A DNA stretch of 64,000 nucleotides from Chaenocephalus aceratus (lineage: Eukaryota > Chordata > Actinopteri > Perciformes > Channichthyidae), in contig CM043797.1 of NCBI GenBank assembly GCA_023974075.1, positions 17,796,103 to 17,860,102 on the forward strand. The letters run 5' to 3'. The position numbers were made by a program, and so were the translations under genes. Below are positions 1 to 11,400 of this stretch, one piece after another; position 1 is the stretch's first letter; every line of letters begins with the position of its first letter. A model generated the notes under the pieces. It saw only the letters and a program-made list of their open reading frames with translations, had not been told where the DNA came from and ran no database searches.

Positions 1-1367
1 CTCTGCTGCAGCAATGTGAACCACATGTCAGTGTAAACCCAAATGCCTTGTTTCCCAGTCCCTGTTTTCAGTCATGGTTTTGTCCCATGGGAGCTCTGTT
101 CCCAAGCTCACAAACAATGGCTCTGTATTCATTCAACTTTTTTAAGCAGTCGTGAGACGCTGGAGTCTCAGCAAACACGTTTTATTGTGATACTTGGATT
201 TTATTAAAGGTGTAAATGAATCTTCTTATTTGTTTGCCAATGTTGCAGGTTGTTTCTCAATCTTCCAACACTTTTGATTAGATAAGATTTCAAGCCGATA
301 CTGACCTTTGAATCAGCCTGTCCTCTTTGTGTTTCCTGTATAAGTGTTTTTTACATTGGGAATGCAAGGCACAGAGCAATAAGCATTCAGTCGGAGTCTT
401 TCTGTTTTCAGTATCTTTCTGGTGAATGTAAGTCCAATACCTTAAGCTCTGACTTTGGTCTCCATTACCTTCTGACGGTAATATCTGGCTCTTTAACTGC
501 TAAATGCGCCACTTTGTTCCGTAAAGCTGAAGGGAGCTACAGATTCAAATGATATAAGGTGTGTAGTTTTATCGCAGCAATTGAATCCCTTTCTCATTGT
601 CAGACTTAATTTGTTACCAACAAAATGATAGTTGCTTTAAACACTCAGATGTTTGGTTTAAATTCTTCTGAAAATCCCAAAGCTTCCAAATATACCAAGA
701 TATATTAAACTAGTTTTTATAGACAAAGTAAATGTGTATAAAATGATTCCCCAGACATGTGGAATATTTCCATTTTATGGAAGTGGTTTAACACATAAAA
801 TACATGGGGCTCTTTGGCTTTGAGTATTTTACTCTGTGTAACATCATACACTGGAGCATTGCAACAGGACAGAAGACACATGAGTCTGCCAGACAGCGTT
901 AAGTAAAATAGTCTTTTCCAGTCTTGTAAGCGCCACTTCAAAGTGGGAAAAAACTGGATCCTTAGGCCAAAGCCCCAAGATTGTTCTGTTATGAGTTCCA
1001 AGTTTTTTTGATCTGCTATTGTCACTTTTACAATAAGTTTAATGTGACTTTGTGAACATGGTATTCTTATGTTCAATACTTTAGGGCAATTAGACTAACT
1101 CAATATCATAAAGACAAGCAATTGTGCCATGTTATTCTGTAATAAACCATTTGGTTTCAGTTTGGAATATGCATTTATTTCCAAAACCTTCCTTTTAGAT
1201 TTCTGTCTCTCCCATTACTCAAGACAAGCTTTCTCACTATCTGTCGCCATTGGGATTCACTTATAAATGTACCCGTTTGCCCCGGTCAGGGCTGTGATGT
1301 CTAGTTGGCAACAGCATGTCGTCCCTGTCCCTCTGCTGTTTGGTGTCCTGCATATGCTGACCATGAT

Positions 1368-1540
1368 CTAATAATAATAATAATTCCTTACATTTATTAT
1401 AGCGCTTTTCCAGTGCTCAAAGCGCTTTACAGATACACATTACACACATATTTTTATACATGCAATGGTCACTGTGGACAATACCCACAGGAGCAAGTTC
1501 AGGTGAAGGTCTTGCCCAAGGACACAATCTGATCTGACTG
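1368..1540 (+). repeat. Dispersed teleost repeat (AGCGCTTT family)
   Basis: A (TAA)n start is followed by TATAGCGCTTTTCCAGTGC, TCAAAGCGCTTTACAG and GTCTTGCCCAAGGACAC, a combination I recognise as a common interspersed repeat of fish genomes. No coding content. Confidence 0.55.
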
Positions 1541-2500
1541 TTAATAGCAAGCTTTGTACTCTCATGAACTGTTAACTGGTGAGAAAACCCTTCAAATTCC
1601 CCGCTCAACAGCTGGCTAATCCCCTCCGGTGATTTGGTCCCACAGAAAGCCAGAGTGGACACCCAGACTGAGTTTATAGATACATGCATTTCTGCTGTGT
1701 AGTAGAAAGTGGACAGGTCGTCACCCTTAACTGGTGGCTGTGTGGGAAGACTGGTGACCGTCCAACATGCATGTGTCTTTATCTTCCTCTGTCTCTCTCA
1801 TGCTGTTGTCATTGCATTCCTGCTCTGACCCTTCACTTCAACATGCATTCACTTCTAAAAGAGCAGGTGACAACCAGGAATACTTTCACTCTGTTGACAG
1901 GCAGCATACCACTGTGAGAGGAGAATAGTGATGACATGACGCATTTGGAGAAAACCCGTAGAAATAAGACATTATAGATTAATGTTAGGCTCTCTTTAGT
2001 ATCCAATGAGGTCAACCGGTCACGCTCTGAGGATATTTTTCTTCTCATTGAGCTCTAGGGCTCAAGGCCATTGGTGCTCCAGCTACAACAGATTGGGCTT
2101 TTATAAAAAACTTCTTACATTGTCCCGCGTGACCCCTCACTGTTATTTCTGTCCATTCTCCAAAACGCTACCGTGGATAATGCATAATGCACGTCACCAT
2201 TCTTCCCCCAGATTAAGCCATGGGGGATATGTGTTAGGGAGCCCTCTTCAATGTACTGAGAACCATGCAGGCAGACCGGGCTGCTGGGAGCAGGACTAAA
2301 GCAACAGGCCTGTGGTGTCTCTCTCCAGGGCGCCACTGGGAGAGCCCGAGTGTGTTAGCCATCAGGGCTCCAGCAGCTGATGTGTCCTGACATTGTTGTG
2401 GTAGAACCGCTCTGCCGTAAGAGGTACATAGGAAACACGGTGCGGTTCACATGGGGAGCTCTTTTTCCATCCACAGCTCGGTCTCAGCGGGGTACATCGT

Positions 2501-2526
2501 CTGTGTGTGTTGTTGTGTGGTGTGTG

Positions 2527-2574
<48 letters not shown>

Positions 2575-2588
2575 TGTGTGTGTGTGTC
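2501..2588 (+). repeat. (GTGC)n / (GT)n microsatellite
   Basis: About a dozen GTGC tetramers flanked by GT dinucleotides. The open frames read through it (VCVRACVRAC...) are artefacts of the repeat. Confidence 0.95.
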
Positions 2589-5424
2589 AACATTTCCGCA
2601 TTCCGAAATATTTTCTCTAAATATCCCCATATTTAGATTTTTGATTGATTGGAATGCTGGACTTTGTACTTGCTATGGAGTGTTTCAGAGTACTTTCTCC
2701 ACCACCATCGTCCGGCTTCCCACATTGTTTGAATTAACTCAATGGCGCTGTGGCCTATTGGGTAAAACCTCTGAGCAGACCTTGTGGATTTCAAGTTTGC
2801 TGTACTGAGGCCTGACACATGCTTTCTCAGGGCTTGTGTGTCGAGGTATAAGCCACCCGCGTGGGAAACACTTGCATTCCACACCCACTTGTTGACCTCC
2901 CTGAACTCTCACTTTGCTGATTCCTCAGTGTTACCTTGGCCTTTGGGAGAGGATGTCCACTGAGCTCACGTGGAGGAGGAACATATGTAGTGGGAACCTC
3001 TCGTTCAGCAAAAAATAAACTGATGACATATTTGTGTGGGAGACATCTGTTTCATTCATTTAATCACATCTTAAACGGCATGAGTGCTTTGTAGATACAG
3101 AAGGAAAGATTCTGGATCATAATTGACTTTTACATGACACGTAATGCAGAGTCATCTTAATTTCTACATGTCCCAGCCTGTGCTTGCATAAATCTATCAA
3201 GTGCTGCATGTCAAAAGTCATTTAAACCCCACTCAACACTCTTTACCTGACACAAAACCCAGATGATGCAAACAGGTACATCAGGAAAATTGAGTTGTAC
3301 AGCTGCTCCTCACATATGTGATACTAATCTAGACTTTCATCAACACTTGAGCTCTTTGTTTAAAGATACATAACTCTGTTCTGAGTCGCGCTTTACACCA
3401 CATGAGAATCTGATACACTTCTCTGTGTGGCTCATGTTTGGTTTTGTATTATGAAAACATTTGCACATGGCAAAAATATGTTTATGATTAACAGCAGAAT
3501 CTCTTCTGATTGTAAACCAGGTGTGATCTCCATGAGTGGTAATACAATTTAATGTGGGCGTAGGCCTTCGAGGTATTGAAAAGTCATGGGTTAAAATTCA
3601 ATCCCTGAACCAAACGTAGGTCCATAACATATTAAAGAGATAATACACTTCCATAAAGCTGGGGGATTCTTTTGAAAGAAAAAGAAAAGAAAAAAAGTCC
3701 AATTATCCTGACTTTAAATCCGTAATATGGGTTGAACTCTAAAACCTCCTACATTTCCCATAATGCAACTCAAAGTCTTGTGATAAATACATTTTGTTGA
3801 ATACATGTCTGCTTGGTCTTTGTGGCCCTTTTAAGCACCAAGTGGGAAGTGAAGTGATCCTCAATAAAAGGAGGCACACTGCATTGTCTGTAAACGCCAC
3901 ACCACATTGTTCATCTATCAACCGCTCTGAAGTTGCGTGGGAGGGACAAATTACAAATGTATGTACAATAACTACTAATAATAGCTATTCCATTATTGAA
4001 GTGGACCACTTCTCAAACCGCCCTCCCCAAACCCGTCTCTGATACCTGCTAAATCTTCTCATCTGTTTAATATTTTACTGAAACAAAATCTATTTTCAGT
4101 CAAATCTTCACGAAATATTTGTGCTGTAAAGTGAGCATTAAACATAAGGTTTCATGCGTTTGTTTTTATTTCAATGGAAATAACCTTTACTTGAAAGCCA
4201 TCTAATTGTTATCTATTATTACTATTAGGAGGAATGTCTCAAAATATATCAGTAAGGCCAATAAAGTGTCTTTCTTGGACATGAACTGTAAGAGCAAAAC
4301 ATTTTGTACACACAATGTGTAATATATGAGACCCATTTAGAAACTGGACTTTTTAACTGTTACACAGCAACTGTATGTTAATGAGCAGGAGTGCCCAGAT
4401 GGGGGCAGGTAGCCTTATAAATCTCAGCTGAAAGCCTCCTTTTGAGAAAGATTACACAATTACTGCTGACATGTCCTTAAATTCGAGCTAAAAAAATAAG
4501 ATTTTCTGTGCTGCCTTTATACACGATTCCAATTTGCAAAGCAAAGCTCTTGACGTGTACGACCACTCCAAGCAACCACTCATTGTGAGGATATCGATGG
4601 TACCCAGGTGTCCCCTCTAGTTGCTTTTTGTCAGAACTTATTTAAGGGCTTATGTTCATTTTACCGCTTTGCCTTTTTAAAGAGGCTTAATCTTATTTTA
4701 GAACATTTCCATGACAGGAGCAGTTTAACTCTTTTTCTTAGCCTTTAAGGCGTGTGCCAGATGCCCTCTTTTCTTTCGAGGGGCCCTCATATTCAAATCA
4801 CAGCAGCTGGGAAGTGCTTTGGTAAGAGGCAAAGGAGTGGGCAGGGACTGGGGGAGTTTTTAAGGATGTAATGGGGTGGGGGTGTGCGTTTGTTTGGCCG
4901 CTGTATAATCAGGCACACGTCTATAACAGAGAAACCCCAATGTTTCAGTCTTTGATCCACATAAGCAGCGTGAGGCCTGCAGGCTGGGGGTTAGCCTGGT
5001 CTTACAGGGCTTTTATTCTGGGTGTGAAGGCATAGGAGAGAGAGGTATTGTGAGGTGGCATGTGGCAGGGATGCTGCAGCAGGGGCCGTCATAGGGGAGC
5101 ACACATGTCACTCTGTCAGGCTTACATTATTTTCTTTGTTAGTCTCCATGTGGATAAGGGACGCTGCCTGCATTCACCGCCAATATCTGATTTACTACAG
5201 TATGCTTCCACATATGCTGAAAACCTTTTTTTCTTAATAATTGTTTTCAGACTACTTTTTCTTTATTGTTGTTTTGACGGAATGAGTAGTAACAGGTCCT
5301 TGCCAGTAATTGTATTAGTTAATTGTATATTAGCTTACGGTGTCCTCTCTGGGACCATTATTTTAAAAACAACAACAACACTTAAAGCTAGAAGTAAGTG
5401 GACGTCCCTCCTTGCATGTTTTTG

Positions 5425-5765
5425 GTCCCTTAGTTCTGATACAGGGAAATCTTGCTGCAATATCATAATATTTGCTTCCAACTTTGTGGCAACAGTTTGG
5501 CAAAGACCCTTTCTAGTTTGCCAAGTTTTCTTTATTCAGTTTGGCGTAGAATAACTTCACTGGCCTGCACAAAGCCCTAACCTCAAAACCTATCCAACAC
5601 CTTTAGGATGAATTACAGCACTGAAAGCAGAGCCAGGCCTTATAGCCCAACAGCAGTGTTGGATCTCACTCTGCTCTTGTGGCTCCAAACTCTTCTTGTT
5701 CTCACAGAGGGGTTTGTTATATCAGCATCAACTACCATTATTTTTGGAGGAAGACATCTCAAAAA
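5425..5765 (+). mobile_element. Decayed Tc1/mariner transposase fragment
   Basis: The stretch is the C-terminal part of a Tc1-like transposase gene on the plus strand: CTTCCAACTTTGTGGCAAC, then TGGCCTGCACAAAGCCCTAA, reading DWPAQSPNLKPIQHL. This is a mutated form of the Tc1 family block DWPAQSPDLNPIEHLW that includes the last catalytic acidic residue (E changed to Q here). Frames are broken by stops, for example TAG in place of the W codon. It is more diverged than the related minus-strand copy at 7.6-8.1 kb. Confidence 0.75.
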
Positions 5766-7295
5766 GGTGTCATGTTTGGCTGTTCAATACAGTTGTTGTG
5801 GGCCTCAGTGAGGGTTGTTCGGGGTAAAACTGCCAACTGTCACACAGAAAGGGAAGTTCCCCTTTTTAAAGACAAATAAATCGTAACGACCACAACGGAT
5901 TGTTAAACAAAATGCATTATGGCAGTTATCTGGAAACTCTACAGAGAGGCAAATACAACTGTCCCTTTATTGTGCACGGTCGTCGGGAGGCCGCTCTGTC
6001 CTTATTCATATAGATGGGTGTTGCTCAGGGACCCCACGCTGACTGAATCCTTCCCCAGAAGTCTAAGGAACCCCCAGAGGGTCAGGAGACTGGACGTAAT
6101 GTACGAAGCAACTGAACGCCCTTGTCTCTGTCGATCGTCCTCACAGAGATGGCTCAGGGTAAAAAGACACAAGAAGAACACTCACATTTAACCCAATGTG
6201 TGGTTTAAAGGCCACATTACTTTCCCTTTATGGGTTTAAAACTCTTGCATTACATAAAGTATTTGCTAAAATAAAAGCTACATTTTACTTTTATTTACTG
6301 GAATCTTAATTCAATTATATTATATAATTCCTCCCTAATTCTCAAAAAGGTGGCACATTTGAATGTGAGGAGCTGGGCCTAGTTTGACCTTAACATTGCT
6401 CTGTGATGATTTCCAGCTAGCTGCAGCTAATGTCCCATCTGTACTGAATCAAATGCCTTTTTTACCCAAATCACACAATAACTATGCTTTCTGACTTTGT
6501 GGTTTTGAGACATGCAGAGTAGAAGTATTATGTGTCAAGGTTTTTAGATTGTTGTTTGCCAGATTCTCTGAAGTGCAGTCACCAGGGGTGTCCTTGAGCC
6601 ACAGGAGTTGTATTTGATAAGGGGCCAGAGCTGGACACCTGCACTGGAAAATATCAGGAATGGAAGATATGTATTCTATTAGAGTAAGTTGTTTTTAAGG
6701 CAAGTGATTTTGTAATGGTGAGATTTACCAAGGGGGAAAATATCTGTCTAGCCATTATCCAACCTAAGACAAACTGGCCTGGACATGGCTCATGTGGTGG
6801 TGTGTGTTCAGGGAAAGACAAAGAGAGACTTGCAAGGCGTTGATTTTTTTCCTAAACATAAATGGTGCAATACCGACGCCTTGTGGTAAAAGGGTGAATA
6901 ACACAGTCATTTTATGAAATACTTGTAACGTTTATTTAGATCAAAGTTAGGTTAGGTTTTTGAAATGTGGTTTATGAATATGCATTTTAAAAAAAGTATC
7001 CAGGCCCATAGTCAACTATTGGATGAGTATTCATCCATCAAAAATGTGATAGAGGCCTTCTAAGTAATTAAAAGAACAAGGCAGGACAACCATTTTATAT
7101 TATAATATATTATAAATATATTATGTGTTTTGATTATAATTATTGATGCATGATTGTGTTTATCATAGCTGATCAAGTTTGAGCTAACTTGAATGATGTT
7201 GTATACTGTATGCTAGCTTGTAAATGTTTTTGTTTTTTTTGTGTTGATATTTCACATTATTAATCAAAATCTACAAAGTAACTACAACATACATG
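5766..7295. other. Intergenic, nothing recognised
   Basis: AT-rich sequence between the decayed Tc1 fragment and the repeat at 7296; no gene, RNA or clear element seen. Confidence 0.6.
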
Positions 7296-7448
7296 CAGTG
7301 GAGTATAAGTACACTAGTATTTACCTCTGAATTGTAGTAGGGTAGAAGTACAAAGTAACATAAAATGGAAATACTCAAGTGAAATACAATTACCTCAAAC
7401 ATGTTACTTAAGTACAGTATGAGTAAATGTACTTATTTAACACCACTG
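7296..7448. repeat. Dispersed teleost repeat ending CACCACTG
   Basis: The block with TACTCAAGTGAAATACAATT, AGTAAATGTACTTATTTAAC and CACCACTG is a familiar fish repeat. The left end CAGTGGAG and right end CACCACTG suggest an old hAT-like MITE, but no target duplication is left. Confidence 0.5.
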
Positions 7449-7603
7449 TTTGAGAGTGATTAGACTAGGGGGAAATAGAAAAGAACCACTAACAATAATG
7501 ACATCTAACGACCCATTCTTTCACAGATGTTTGTCCAGGCAGACTGCATGGCTAGGTGCTTGATTTTATACACATGTGGCAATGGGACTGAATGAAGCAC
7601 AAT

Positions 7604-8130
7604 ATATAGACAAAAGTATTGGGTCACCTACACATTACACCTACAGGAGCTTTTATGACATCCCATTCCAAATTGTTAGGCATTAATATGAAGTAGCTCC
7701 CCTTTGCAGATATAACAACTTCCACTCTTCTGGGAAGGCTTTCTACAGGATTTTGGAGTGTGTCTGTGGGAATTGTGTTGCCCATTCATCCAGAAGAGCA
7801 TTTGTGAGGTCAAACACTGATGTTGGATAAGAGGGCTTGGCTCTAAATCTCCATTCTAGTTAATCCCAAAGGTGTTCAATGGGGTTGAGGTCAGGGCTCT
7901 GTGCGGGCCAGTCAAGTTCTTCCACACCAAACTCATCCAACCATGCCTTTATGGACCTTGCTTTGTGCACTGGGGCACATGCTGGAACATAAAAGGGCCT
8001 TCCCCAAACTGTTTCCACAAAGTTGGAAGCATAGAATTGTCCAAAATGACTTGGTAAAATGAAGCATTAAGAATCCCCTGGCAATGGGGCTGAATGAAAC
8101 ACCTGAATTAAATGATTAAGAGGATACTTT
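7604..8130 (-). mobile_element. 5'-truncated Tc1/mariner element with transposase C terminus
   Basis: Read on the minus strand, the copy encodes the last third of a Tc1-type transposase, including LDWPAQSPDLNPIEHLWD followed directly by a TAA that replaces the usual GAA codon, then VFDLTNALLDEWATQF. The plus-strand left edge is a terminal repeat (ACAAAAGTATTGGGTCACC) near 7610. The N-terminal two thirds are missing, and it is not autonomous. Confidence 0.8.
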
Positions 8131-8136
8131 TGTCTC

Positions 8137-8300
8137 TGTATACTATATGGACAAAAGTATTGGGTCACCTACACATTACAAACACTTTAATTCAATGAGT
8201 AAGAGGAGTGTCCGATTACTTTTGTCCATATACCATAGACAAAAGTATTTGGTCACCTACACATTACCCCTACAGGAGCTTTTGTGACATCCCATTCCTT
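8137..8300. repeat. Clustered Tc1 terminal-repeat remnants beside tada2a
   Basis: Two further copies of the terminal motif found at 7610 follow: ACAAAAGTATTGGGTCACC near 8150 and ACAAAAGTATTTGGTCACC near 8236, with the inverse form (ACTTTTGTCCATATA) between them near 8218. The last piece extends through the CTACAGGAGCTTTTGTGACA segment to about 8298, roughly 130 bases before the tada2a ATG. This suggests nested or partial insertions of one family. Confidence 0.65.
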
Positions 8301-8329
8301 AGATTCTAATACTTCTCATTTTCCAGAGG

Positions 8330-8429
8330 ATGGCAGTAATGCAACCCTAGCACTCCAAAAACCTTCAAACCTCAAAGGAAAAGAAGAGCATCATTTATTC
8401 TGCTTTTAGTTTTGATAAAACGTTGTCTT
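8330..8429 (+). promoter_or_regulatory. Probable tada2a promoter / 5' UTR region
   Basis: The 100 bases before the tada2a ATG lie between a Tc1-type terminal repeat remnant (about 8232-8298) and the start codon. No clear TATA box is visible. The stretch resembles promoter-proximal sequence I associate with fish genes (GGCAGTAATGCAACC followed by AAACCTTCAAACC and a purine-rich run), but that is recollection only. The transcription start cannot be located from sequence. Confidence 0.35.
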
Positions 8430-11400
8430 ATGGATCGTTTGGCATCTTTTGGAAGTAAGTATCGGCAGTTAATGTTACCGCTGCAGCTTTACACTAAACA
8501 CACTGCTCGTTTCTAAAGTTACCTATAGTTTGCCACGTTAGCTTCGTTGCAGCTAGCATAGTTCTGCTATCGTTAGCACATAGCGTACACACATGCCGCA
8601 ATTTAATAGATGTGTTGACTATAAACAGTCCGTTTTCTATTCTATTGTAGACATGTTCGACACGATATGCTGTTAAGTTGAGATATTTAGACCTAATGTT
8701 AGTTTAGCTCTCATAAGTAGCGTTAGCATCGAAGCTACCGTTATAAGCAGTGGTTTGTTTACATTAGCAGTGCTGGCTATCACTTAGGGGCCACTTTAAG
8801 ATACATTTGTACTAATAGACATTCTCTAAGTAAGTGTTCAGTTTTCATTTTAGCTAATAACGATATAATAGTTTGCCCTGTTAGTCGGCAGTGATTAATC
8901 ACTAATCATGTCCATTTCAGATGATGTTGATAAACCATCATGCAGAGGATGCTCATCCTATCTAACTGAGCCTTACATCAAGTGTGCAGAATGTGGACCC
9001 TTACCTTTTCTACTCTGCCTCCAGGTGAGTAGACAGTAAATGCACATACATTTTTCTCAGAGCTCTTGTTTATTCCTAGACTGAAATTGAATGTTTTAAT
9101 TTCAGTGTTTCACCAAAGGATTTGAACTCAAGAAGCATGAGAGTGATCACAAATATGAAATCATGGTAAGTTACATTCAAAGTTTCTTGCATACAGACAA
9201 TCACTACACTCAGGCATAGTATTTATTTACGCTCACTTTTTACTCATAAAACAGACATCAGACTTCCCTGTGCTGGAGTCTGGGTGGTCGGCACAGGAAG
9301 AGATGGCCCTCTTGGAAGCAGTCATGGACTGCGGCTTTGGAAACTGGTGAGTGATTTGTAACTTTTTCAGTTTATTATCTTGGTCAGATGGTCTCAAGAT
9401 TAATTTAAGAACTGGTTTGCCTAGATGTAATCTTAATCTTCTCCCTCACATTTCATATTCATTTAATTGGACCAAAAAAAAAATTGCAGACTGACATATT
9501 TTAATGAATGTTTGAAAACGCTTTGTAAGTGTTAAAAGCTTGCAATTAAAACAATAATTTAGTGGGATCAATTTCGTTTTCTGAAATCTTGAGTGAAGGA
9601 CCTTTTCAGTTAGCATTTAGAGGACCAACATATGTTTCAATAACACTGTATTGTGTACTTTACTATTTGATATGTTAAAATATGTACTACTTTGTGGATA
9701 TATTCACATACCATGGCAAACGATTTAAAATATTGCTTTACACTTACATTTGTATTTGTTCATTTGTTCTTCTGCAGGCAGGATGTGGCATATCAGATGC
9801 GCACTAAGACCAAAGAGGAGTGTGAGAGCCACTACATGAAGAATTTCATCAACAATCCGCTCTTTTCCTCCACTTTGCTCAGCCTCCGAAAAACAAAAGA
9901 CTCCCGCTTTGCAGAGGGAGCTATTCCTTTTAAACGTCAGTATCCACATCATATGCCTCCTTCAATATGGTTTTCACTAATGTTTCAGGAAGAATAAGAC
10001 GCAGCAATTTCAGTAGTTATTCTCTACTCACGTCTCCACAGAAATGTAGCAAACAGACAATCAAATAAGTTGGTTTAGTTATCTGTTTCCCCATCCTTGT
10101 AACTTGTCTGCATTAACATGAAGCAGTATACTGTCCGCTTTTAAAATGACAGTAATGCTGGTTTTTGGCACTTAGAAGCCACCAGAAGAAAGGTTTACAT
10201 TGAAATAACAAAGTCAAATGAAATTAGTAGCCTGAGAGCCACTGGCTATTTAGAGAAGCAGTTGGCGAGTCAAGAACTTTCTCAGTTTCTAGTTGGCTTC
10301 AGGTCTCCATCTGTCGTTCTCCACCTGTAATGTTCACTGAGCAGTTGGCAAACTCAAGGCAGAGAAAAAAACTGATATTTCTAATGAATACTGTTCACAA
10401 TGTTAAACCATATCTTGGGAGACTGTAGCAAGTGGCTAATTCTTGGTTTTGTGCATAATACTAAGATTTATATTTTATTCTAAAGTGCTAATAATGTGTT
10501 TCTCTGATGTTACAGCCACTGATGACCCCCCTCGGCCCACTTTTGACTCAGTGCTGTCCAGAGACATGGCAGGATACATGCCTGCCAGAGCAGACTTCAT
10601 GGAGGTGAGGGGATACATGTTTCCTTATCTTCTTTGTGCTAACAATGGCGACTCATTATTACATTTAATAAAAACAGTTACTTATGCCCTTATTGCCAAT
10701 AGTTTGCTTTCACCCAGACTTATTTTCTTACATGAGTACTGATCTGAGATCACTAATCAGCTAAATGTAAACAGGAATATTAAAATTGAGCCACAATCTT
10801 ATGCAAATAATTGTTTCACTTGTCCTGATAGGAGTTTGACAACTATGCGGAGTGGGATTTAAAAGATATCGACTTTGTCGATGATGATTCGGACATCCTA
10901 CGTGGTGAGTAGAATTCTAATATCATTTGGAAAAATACTTTTTTTTAAATAGAAGATAATGATTTGAACTGCAATATTTCCTCATATGTACTTTTCTCTT
11001 CCAGCTCTCAAGCTGTCTGTTGTTGATATTTATCATTCAAGACTAAAAGAGAGACAGCGGAGAAAAAAGTAAGTCCTTTTTTTCTCCATCAAATCATGAA
11101 CCTAGAATTGATGTACTCTGCATCATGTAATGACCCCTGTCTGTCATCAGATGGCACTGTAAGCCTCTACATTGACCTTTTGGAGCCTCATTTCTCACAG
11201 ATATGTATCATGCTTTCAGGATGAATTAATTAATGTTATACTGAATTAAAATGTACAAGGCAAACAATTTAGAAATCAGTCTGAACTTTATTTATATTCA
11301 TTAATTCGAATTGACATGCTAATATATTAATCGTTTTTACTCTAAAATCTATTATTATTTAGTTTTGCTGCACATCAAAGACACAAGTCCAGGGAGACTG

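Larger units (their letters stand above)
1..5424. other. Intergenic, no gene supported
   Basis: AT-rich single-copy-looking DNA with the repeats at 1368 and 2501. Frames are short and lack splice-supported coding character. In vertebrate synteny, acaca or its flank would lie on this side, but no acaca exon is recognisable. Somewhat GC-richer stretches near 4380-4450 and 4740-4870 could be regulatory; sequence alone cannot tell. Confidence 0.6.

Noticed and set aside
2380..2808. 142-codon plus-strand frame and an overlapping 61-codon one
   Set aside because: Both are created by the (GTGC)n/(GT)n microsatellite; outside the repeat they have no recognisable protein character.
5060..5554. 164-codon frame rich in hydrophobic residues
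   Set aside because: It runs into the decayed Tc1 fragment (from about 5425) and has no splice or family support.
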